NCBI RefSeq assembly: GCF_012489685.1
Contig: NC_080045.1
Span: 53,209,815 to 53,273,814, forward strand
Length of the DNA: 64,000 nucleotides
Origin: Lotus japonicus
Taxonomy: Eukaryota > Streptophyta > Magnoliopsida > Fabales > Fabaceae
Direction of reading: 5' to 3'
The position numbers and the translations under genes are program-made. Positions 55,523 to 64,000 of the stretch are shown here, piece by piece (position 1 is the stretch's first letter; the number at the start of each line of letters is the position of its first letter). Under the pieces are notes generated by a model that worked only from the letters and a program-made list of their open reading frames with translations, was not told where the DNA came from and ran no database searches.

Positions 55523-55530
55523 TATTTATA
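55523..55530 (-). promoter_or_regulatory. TATA box of pectinesterase 2
   Basis: TATAAATA on the minus strand 63-70 bp upstream of the ATG at 55460. Confidence 0.6.
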
Positions 55531-55559
55531 TTTAGCTACACATTAAATTATCTTCTTTT

Positions 55560-58105
55560 GCAGGGTGCAAAATCTGGTCGAGATCAGGGACAAACGTTGG
55601 TGTCATAGTTATTAATATATGTTCGAGTGTTTCATCATTCATGTTAAATAAACCACAATAGGTTATTTTCTTTTACATCAGAAGGGAAATCAAGTTTCTG
55701 ATGGATTAATTACAGGCTATGCTAAAGGAAAATTATGTGTTAACACTTAACACTAAATATACTCACACCAAAAGAGTGAGAGGTAGAAGTAAGTGAGAAA
55801 TGAGTGATATGATAAGTTAGGGGAGCACGAATCGGAGCAACACGACCAACCCAACCTGACCTAAACCCGAATTGATGGGTTTGTTCGGATTATCAAATTA
55901 GATTGGATTTAAAGAAGGATAAATCGAGGTGTTCGGATCGGTATTAAATTCATGGTTTGAAATCCAAGCAAACTCGAAATGAACCAAGAAATGATAAATG
56001 AAAGATGAGTCTATGACCTTGGTGACATGCCACACTTTGTCCGCCTTAATTTTTTGCCCTCTTACTCAGAATCCTACTTTCCTCGGTCGCCCCTGATTTC
56101 GCTGCCTTGCCATCATTCTGTTGGCGGCTTCAACATGAGGTTGAGCCCTCACGTTGATGCTAAGCTTGGTTGTGCCTTGTGTTTTGAGGTTCTCTATCAC
56201 AACTCTTCCTCTCTTGCGTCTTCTACTATGTCGCCTTCCTTCGTCCCCTTCCTCAGTTTTATTGGGCACCAACCGTCTCATCCACTGTGAACACGCCTCG
56301 TCCCCTGTCGCTTACTCTTGCTATATCAAACATTAGGGTTTTTGGGGCTTTCTTTTCAAAATAGAAAAATTATATTCTACTTTTGTGAAATGGATGAGAA
56401 GGGTTCTGTAATTCTGTTATACTTCTTTGAAATAGACATTACTTATGTGGTTTTTAGTTATAAATGGTGAAGTGCATAACGAGAGATAACATTTAGATAT
56501 GTAACTTTTGATTAAGTATTTGCGAAATAGAAAAGTTTTATTCTACTTCCGTAAATCAATAAGCATTGTTATCTAGAAATTAAAAATCCAATCCAGTCGC
56601 ACCCAACCTTGAATGACCGGTTTGGATATAGTAACACATCAATCCCGATCTGACCCAACCAGTGTGCACTCCTATGATATGTGATGTGATAGGAAAATAA
56701 AAAAAAAATACAAAAAGAAAATAAATAGAGATGAAATGGAAGAGAAATTATGATTTGTGTGCTAAAGCATATGTATAAAACTGAATCCAATTTGATTTTG
56801 AATTTTCAAAAGAATTACTAATCTTAACTCTTCGATGAATCCTTCATAGTGGTTGTAAAATAATTTTTCCTACCACTACCAGAGTTCACAAAAAACAGAT
56901 GCAGATATGACATGAAATCTTCAAGGCTACCAGTAACCTAGCTATTAAGTGGTTCCTCATTATAATTTGATTTAAGTCAATGAACCCTTTTTTCTTGAGC
57001 TAGTGGGTGGCATGTTCAAATTAACATGGCGAGAACGAAGTCATTCACTTTACAGTTACACCTTGACAAGAGACATCTAACTAATAAATAATCATAAGAT
57101 TTTAAATATTTCTATATTTTGGCTTCACAATCGCAAAAACGATTCAATGTATGCGTGGTTCTTGACAAAAAAAAAAATTTCTAAATATATAAAAGTCTTA
57201 TTAAATTTGTTTTCTTGTCAACTTTAAAGAAAATTACATTCCAAGGTTTTTTTTCTTTGAAAGCATCCAAAGTGTGTACAAGGATACGTTAATTTAAGTT
57301 TATGTTATGGATAAGTAATCAGAAGATAAATTAGTGAGATGATAAAGGAAATGTGTATAAAAAGGTCGCTGAAAACATCGTTGATGTAAGAGTATGAATG
57401 GAAAGAAGTGTCTCTCCCAGCTAGGGGTAGCCCCTTCATTTATAAAATTATGTGTTGAATCTGCATTGGAAAATACTAAAATTCACTTATACAAAATTTA
57501 GAAGTGGAAGTTCACAACCCTCATAATATCTATTGAACATGTTTTTTGTAATGAACAGATTTTTTTTGTCAAGAAGTGAACAGATCTTTTTGAACCGGCC
57601 TGGATTCTCGTTATTTTGACCAGCCCAATTGAAACACAATCAGCCCATCGCTATGCTAGTTATAAGTACAACATTCGTTGACCAAAAACAAGTACAACAT
57701 TCTAACAAAAAAGTTAAGTTCTAGAAATTCTCACGGTAAACAGAGTCACCAAAAGAAAGATAAATATTAGTAAATTGACTAAATGACTAAATTCAATCAA
57801 ACTCAATTGTTATTTTTCTTGCAACCAAACAAAAACTCAATTGTTATTTATTTCAATAATTTTTTACATTGACACAACTACAAAATATTGACAATCAAAA
57901 CAATTTGTATTTTTGTTTTTAATTTATGTTGTGCTCCCAACATCCTTTGTGAGCCCAGAATTTCAAATTCCAGCCAAAAATGTGAACACCTTAACTCAAG
58001 CTAAAATAAAGACTGTGTTTGAATATCTGTCGGCACGAGTGTGCCATACACTGAAAGACAGAAAGTGTACAAAAGTCTATTTATGGATTGGGTGTACAAG
58101 CACAC
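55560..58105. other. Intergenic DNA, no gene supported
   Basis: 55815-56690 may be a DNA element: GGGGAGCACGAATCGG on the left weakly mirrors the right end, and both subterminal zones repeat 'CCCAACC' strings, but ends and duplication are unclear. The frame 56027-56290 within it has no recognisable domain. The rest is AT-rich. Confidence 0.5.
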
Positions 58106-61100
58106 TTAATTTATAATCCCATGTTTGTATAACTTGTCACTACTTTCCACTGGTGATTGACTTAATGCTGGTTGCTTCTTTAGCAGATCCACTGCATCAA
58201 AAGCCATCACTCGCCCAGCACTCCAGTACCAAGGTTGAAGATGAGTTGAATCAATGGATGAAGACCATGAAGATGGATGAAGCATCACAGAACCCCAATC
58301 CCTTGTTCCGAGCCTCGCCTCCTTTATTCTTCTCCTCACCAACAAGCTTCCCACGTCTTGTTTCTTCATCTCAGACACACTTCTGAGAATTGAAATGCAA
58401 AGGAGAAGCATCAGCACTGCATCTTCTTCCGGCAATACTTCAACAACCAGTAGCTTCCAATTTAGAAGTGCGGTTGCTTTTCCATCTGGATCATCTTCTG
58501 TGAAACGTACTAGTGTTAGAAAACCCTCCTCCTCTTCATCTTGTTTAGTCTCATCATTCTCCTCGAACTCGACTTCGTTTACTTCATTTTTGCTCTTCGA
58601 CCCTTTTTTCTTGACTTGATACTGCATTTGCCTTCCATTGAATAACTTTACCTGCAATTGATGATTACAATTTAGACCAACATAAGAAGAAAAAATCCAT
58701 ACTTTATTTCAAGATTTAGTGAAGTCTCCACTCTACCGATGACTCTGGAGATTGTTGATTTCTCAGACTAAAGTTAAGACCTGACACTGATAGTGACGAC
58801 TCCCACTCTATAATCAGTTCATCTCCGGTTGAAAAGCACCATGCCGCTTTCCATTGTTCTGCAGTTTCCTTCGGTGTTGCAGTGGCCACCACCTTCTCTG
58901 TACTAGACAGAAACAAAAACAAGTATTTGAGATTTTCTCCAGAGGGTTGGAAGCCGAATTGCCATCTAGTATTTATGATTCTGTTGTCAAACAAGCATTC
59001 AATTTTCCTGTTCTAAAGCCATACTTTAAAAATTAGTACATCTAAGGTCATAGAATACAACCAATTTAAGTCGGGCTATCTATCTTTGACATGTTATAAT
59101 TCCTTCTGACAAATTTTGAATCTGGACTAATATGAAATAAATAAGATATTCACACTAATTTTGGTTCCTAATTCCTAGTTTCTACTGACTTATTATATGC
59201 CCACATGCCTCCAAGGTGTGCTATATAGGAAGCTAAAATAAACACATGTTCAATGACTAAATTTATGTAACATATACATAAAACATACCAGGGGCTCTAC
59301 CAATGGAACCAGCAACATAAGACCAAGATCCTTCACGTATCTCTATAATCCTATCTTCCCATTTCACAGCCGAAGGCTTTTCACCTCCTCTTCTCCAAAA
59401 TCCTCCTCCTACCCTGTAAGTCAATCATTTTCCTGTAAGTAAGCATAGAAGGAAATAGACTCCTTGCAGTTAGGGTATATCTACATTCAAACAGTCACGC
59501 AATCTGAGTCGTTCAATCAGATTTTAAATTTATATCTACCGTCAAATCTTTATGAAATATATGAATCAGTCGATCTTGATCTGACAGGCACGTGACTACG
59601 TGAATGTAGGGATTCCCTAACTGCAGCGAAGCCGAATCCAGCACAGAATGGTATCACAGCATTAACTCTATCAATTATTTTTCAATACCAAGGTAGAAGA
59701 GTGTTGGAAGTTTACCTGATTCTAATGACAAAACACACTCTCCCTGCATGATCAAGAACCGTGCGAGACAGCCATCTTCCTTCTTGCGGACGATAGCTAT
59801 TCATCTTCAGAATCACATCAGATATCATTGCCCCAGAATCATCTGTGACTAGATCCGGCACACATTTCAGAAAGTACGGTGCTTGAACCGGCGGTGTTAT
59901 GGACGTAACAACATTCACCTGTCGACTAACTTCCTTTTCCAAAGCCAGAGAATTCGCTCGCAGTAAATCATTCCAGGGAAATGAAACCGTATCTTGCAGG
60001 CCACTTTCTTTTAAACAACTACTGCCCTGACGACGATGCTCAAGCATCACTCCCTTAGTCCCAAACTCACAGTAAAGATGCCAAGCTTTTTTCCATGAGT
60101 CAAAGGAAAAATCGGAGAAGGCTTTATCTAGCTTTAGCTCGCCATGACACCTTACCATTCGGAGTCGTAGGAAATCACGATTTACTTCTTTCTGTGATGC
60201 CTTTGTTCTTGGCTTAAGTCTCACAAACACACAAGCCTGCATTTTGAAAAACATACGCACTTGAATCTTTTGCAGTACTGTCATACTCATAAATGTCCAT
60301 GGTTTTCTAAACTCTAAAGCACAGATTGTTTGAAATATGTTCTCAAGCGTTGCAAAACCACACCACACACACATTTTTACAAGATATGAGCTTGTGTAAG
60401 AGTATGAAATTGACCTCAAGTAAAAATCTAGGAAGCATGGACTTATATTTTGTATTGACATCCATATCTGATTCATCCCAGTAAACTGGTGAATTGATTG
60501 AGATAACACCTCCCAATTTCAAATCCACCTCTCCACCAGCTTTCTCATAAGGTTGATTAAATGCCCTGTCCCATAATTTCTTACTTTCTTCAACCTCCTT
60601 TTCGTTCGCGGTTTCAGACAGAGTTACAACCTTCTGCAAATCAACATCTAATGCTAGTGCCTTCAAATCTTCCACATACACTGTTGGATAGCTCTAATCA
60701 ATCCAAAAAAGGAGAGCCACATAATAATAAAGTCAGAAAAAGGTTCCTAAAATGAAATTGACAACAGAACAAAACAAAGCAACAAACACCTGGTGGGTAA
60801 TCCACATTAACAAAATATCTGAAGCAGGAACCAAACGCGAAGAAGATTCATGAGAGAATCTTTGCAGCACGAACAAGAAAGCCTTGTATCTCTGCCTGGA
60901 AGCTATTAAGTACACCAATTCAGACCTGAAAGGTTCAACAAACATGGAACACAACAATCTCTGCTTCTCAACTTCCCTACAAACTTCATCACTCAAACTC
61001 AAACTCTCAACAGCAACAGTATCCGAATCATTCGAATCCGAACCTGCTTCATTCTCAAACGATTCAAACGGGTATTTACTACTCCAAATTTCCCTGCACC

Positions 61101-61602
61101 GCATCAAAGCATACTCTCTGTTCTCTTCATCAAATATAGCAGCTCTTCCAATCAGTTTCGAGAATCTTCTCTCACAGTATTCCCTGTAACTCACCTTAAC
61201 CATATTGAAAAACAAAATCACTTTTGATTCAATGAAACCAATCAAGCAGTGAATGAAAACGATGATAAACTCACTCACAGGGTTCAAAGTGTGACAAAAC
61301 CAAACCCATTCAACATCAAAAGGAGGAAGAATCATCAATGGAGCTGAAGAAGACTCCACCTCCGTCAGATCAGAGATCAACGGCATCCACAGATCACGGT
61401 ACCTGCGTATTGCTTCAGCTAAAATGGGCGCGTGGTGAAGCCATGGAGACTCTTTGACGGTTCTCAAGAGCTCGATGTTTCGCTTCGCCGCTGATACGAG
61501 ATCGACTCTCAGTTTTATGGTGGCGGTTTCCGGCGCCTCGCCGTGGCTTCTCGACGACGACGTGCTCGGCGATATTTGGGAACCGTCGAGTTTCTCCAAC
61601 AT
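58106..61602 (-). CDS. DUF1399 protein, GRDP-like (glycine-rich domain-containing protein family)
   Basis: Seven exons on the minus strand: 61279-61602, 60790-61194, 60415-60693, 59716-60236, 59289-59410, 58737-58897 and 58106-58651; 785 residues, all joins in frame. The DUF1399 region covers LPPFDVEWVWFCHTLNPVSY, SKYPFESFENE and repeated segments such as PASDILLMWITHQSYPTVY. A middle part (about 320-500) resembles a C2-like fold; ARDWGSVMLHPS and HLQPWYW near the C-terminus are family motifs. Arabidopsis GRDP1 and GRDP2 belong here and affect growth and stress or hormone responses. The glycine-rich tail that names the family is absent; the protein ends about 25 residues after DLLKKQP. An acidic EFEENDETKQDEEEE stretch precedes the last conserved part. 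The start is the first Met, followed by LEKLDGSQ. Confidence 0.9.
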
Positions 61603-61924
61603 CGTTTTGGTGAAAATTTGTTAGTGGGGAAGAGGAAGACTTGTTAGTGAGACTAGAGAGTGAAACATCGTTGTTGTTGTTTGTGTTTGTAATCAGAATG
61701 TTATGATTTCAACTGTTGTAATAAATGAAGTGAACATGTGTTTTTGTTGGAACTGAGAAAAAAGAGAATAAATAGAAGGGTAGATGGGGAGGAGTGAGTT
61801 TAAGGTGATCCTGTTTGGACATGTGTAAGGATCCTGTTTCTGCAGATCATTGGAAATGGATGAGTCCAGAACTTTTGATTAGTAGTACTTTAGAGTTTTT
61901 AATGCTAATGAGGATAATTTTATT
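61603..61924. other. GRDP-like gene upstream region
   Basis: Presumed leader and promoter of the GRDP-like gene (minus strand). No clear TATA box; an AT-rich stretch is at 61765-61780. Confidence 0.4.
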
Positions 61925-62115
61925 TCGGCTTAAATGCATTTGGTGCCCCTGATGTTTCAGGTTCGAGCAAATGACACCCTTCATCTATTTTTGTCAACGT
62001 TTGTACCCTCGATGAAACAAAATAGTGTAACGAGTACCCCTAGGGTGGGGGAGATTCGAACCTAGGACCTATAAGTGGCAAAACTCACCCTTAACCAGTT
62101 GAGCTACACAAACAA
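61925..62115 (-). mobile_element. tRNA-derived SINE-like element
   Basis: On the minus strand, GTAGCTCAACTGGTTAAGGG (A-box) and TAGGTTCGAATCTCCCC (B-box) are spaced as in a tRNA, and ~110 bp of non-tRNA sequence follows (toward 61930). The tRNA-like half is well preserved. No target duplication was recognised, so the ends are approximate. It could also be a tRNA-like part of another repeat. Confidence 0.55.
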
Positions 62116-62381
62116 TTGATATATTAAGCAACACAATTTTATTTATATCATCTATCCATTTGATTTTAGTTTCTTTGCAATTGCTACTCAGTTTGAATAC
62201 CCAAAATGAAATGATCTAAGTTTGAGAAATCTTCATAGAAGAAAACACAATTCAGGTGGCTTTCAACCCACATGCTGATACTAACAGCATCATTAGCATC
62301 TAGCTCATGTGTAGAACGATAGATTACCCTTCTTCTTCTTCACCTTTTCACCTTTATTCAACAACCAACACTTTATTCTCT

Positions 62382-63549
62382 GGCTTAATTGCACATTTGG
62401 TCCCCCACTTTTACATTTTCCATGATTTTGGTCCCCAACAAAATTTAATTGCATTTTAGGACCCCCAACGTTGTTCTCCGTTAGCAACTTTGGTCTTCTG
62501 TCTCAATTCCGTCCAATTTCTAACGGAAATGCTGACGTGGCATTCGTAAATAATATTTTAATTGAAAAAAATAATTTCCTTAATTAAACTATTTTCTATA
62601 TTGAAAAAAAAAACAAAAAAAAAGAGAAAACAAAATCAACGCATCACATCTTCTTCTTTATCGTTTCTTCTTCTTAACTACCCAACCACCATCTTCAACC
62701 TCAAGCTCTCACTCACACACCACCACCGCCACTCCCATGTCACGACACTCCTCCTCCTCTTCGTATTCTTCTTCTTCTCACCACGCACAACCATCCAAAT
62801 CGCCTCTTCTAGGAACCCAAATCGTCCTCTCATAGCATCATCTTCTTGCAAAACCCTGATGATCAAATCCAGGTCCCAGATCTTAAAGATCACAACATTG
62901 AGCATTGTGTTGTGGGTCAATGGAGCTCCAATGAGATTCAAAGAGCTGGTTCGACGACGACCTTTGTGGTGGCCAGAACCTTCGATGGTGGTGTCACTGT
63001 CGTGGAGAAGAATCGCGGTTTGATTCAGACGGAGGTGTGATTCAGATGAGGGTCAAATGGGTTCTGAAAAAGTTTGAAGCTTTAGGGTGTGTTTGGAGAG
63101 TTTGATGGCTGAAATGGGTTGAAAAAAAGGGTGAATCTGAATGTTAACTTGTGCTTCAAAGGTTGATCTAAATGTTGGGTTGGTGGGGGTGTTTTCGGTG
63201 GGTTAAGATGGGGGTGGAGGGGTGGTGCGGTGGTTGAGTGGTGGTGGTGTTGTGGTGCGCAAGTGGTGGTTGAATGGAAGAAGATGATGGGGTTTATTTT
63301 CTTTTCCTTTTGTTTTTTTTTTGTTTTCAATAAAGAAAATAGTTTAATTAAAGAAATTAATTTATTTCAATTAAAATATTATTTATGAATGCCACGTCAG
63401 CATTTCCATTAGAAATTGGACGGCATTGGGACGGAAGACCAAAGTTGCTAACGGAGAACAATGTTGGGGTCCTAAAATGCAATTAAATTTTGTTGGGGAC
63501 CAAAATCATGGGAAATGTAAAAGTCGGGGACCAAATGTGCAATTAAGCC
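62382..63549. mobile_element. 1.17 kb Mutator-like element with ~190-bp TIRs and perfect 9-bp duplication
   Basis: The left arm begins GGCTTAATTGCACATTTGGT and the right arm mirrors it, ending in AATTAAGCC at 63549. The arms stay alike for about 190 bp, through GCTAACGGAGAAC and ATGCTGACGTGGCATTC (read in their own orientations). TTATTCTCT is duplicated exactly at 62373-62381 and 63550-63558. The interior 62640-63320 is less AT-rich and open in several frames (for example EIQRAGSTTTFVVARTFDGG, about 62935-62994), which suggests captured host sequence; the source is not recognised. Confidence 0.93.
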
Positions 63550-63558
63550 TTATTCTCT

Positions 63559-64000
63559 TTTTTTTTTTTTTTGAACTTCAGTACGTATTTCAATTAAGAA
63601 AAAGCAGCGTCTGCAAACAGGGAGTGATCAATTTCAGCTGGGGGGGCATCCCACCAAAGCCGATTTCGATACTTACAAGCCAGAGAGGCTAAAATATGAG
63701 CGGGTACATTTGCCTTGCGGGTTACATGAGAAAAAGAACAGGAAAGGAAATTATCAGCTAGGTGAAGGCAGTCTAGGGTGATGTCTTGGATAGTCCAATA
63801 ATTTGATTCAGCTCTCAGGGATTTGATGACAGAAAGAGAATCTGATTCAAAGAGCACACTATCCATTTCTAGTTCAGATGCTTGTTGCATGCTCCATCGT
63901 AGTGCTAAGGCTTCTGCTGTGAGAGGCTCCAATCTGTGTTCTTGGAACAGAGTGCCTGCGGCTAGAAGTGCACCAGTGTGTGATCTGGCCACAAAGCCAA
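63559..64000 (-). mobile_element. 3' end of a LINE (RNase H domain), continues beyond the window
   Basis: Minus-strand coding 63594-63992 gives an RNase H (RVT_3) end: LTAEALALRWSMQQA (Glu), LFESDSLSVIKSL (Asp), HVTRKANVPAHILASLA (the usual last Asp position is Pro-Ala-His, as in many plant RVT_3 copies). A T run at 63557-63573 on the plus strand is its poly(A) tail. It is open and apparently young. It sits directly against the target duplication of the preceding TIR element. The 5' part is outside the window. Confidence 0.85.

Noticed and set aside
55815..56690. Possible hAT-type element
   Set aside because: Only weak terminal symmetry and an unclear TGATATG duplication; not enough to call.

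Overview
The window is nuclear DNA of a flowering plant, most likely a eudicot and possibly a legume. It is AT-rich, has canonical GT-AG introns, carries plant-only families (CYP82-like P450, FAR1-related, plant B3, DUF1399, PMEI-pectinesterase, small GRF zinc-finger membrane protein) and is dense in small plant transposons. The legume assignment is inference from general familiarity; no species is assigned.

0-6.4 kb: a GGT-rich array, an old long-TIR element, a 106-bp SINE, a ~1.26 kb TIR element and a decayed LINE reverse transcriptase. 6.4-8.7 kb: an intact five-exon gene for ribosomal protein eL18, with site II and telo-box promoter motifs and a first coding exon that is only ATG. 10.8-23.2 kb: three intact tandem three-exon soluble epoxide hydrolase genes on the minus strand, with a two-exon CYP82-like P450 on the plus strand between copies 1 and 2. 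A second copy of the eL18 3' flank lies between hydrolase 1 and the P450, which suggests that the tandem duplication unit was [eL18 3' flank + hydrolase]. 24.0-27.3 kb: a FAR1-related (MULE-transposase-derived) gene interrupted by an apparent one-base shift in a T run.

28-43.5 kb: an accessory block. It holds two B3-domain genes, four arrays of a ~192-bp satellite embedded in a larger composite with tRNA-like cassettes, two related single-exon genes resembling the putative plant transposon protein domain with acidic tails, a 100-N assembly gap, and a GRF zinc-finger/TM gene. 46.3-55.5 kb: two minus-strand pectinesterase genes. The second has a 4.4 kb intron that contains a truncated LINE and a Mutator-like element with a hAT-like element nested inside it. 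58.1-61.6 kb: a seven-exon DUF1399 (GRDP-like) gene. 62.0-64.0 kb: a SINE-like unit, a 1.17 kb TIR element with a perfect 9-bp target duplication, and the 3' end of another LINE that runs off the window.

Catalytic themes are epoxide chemistry (P450 beside epoxide hydrolases) and cell-wall pectin modification; the rest is housekeeping, transcription factors and transposon-derived genes. Exon joins were worked out by hand. They keep frame throughout (except the T-run shift in the FAR1-related gene) and give family-typical lengths where I know them.
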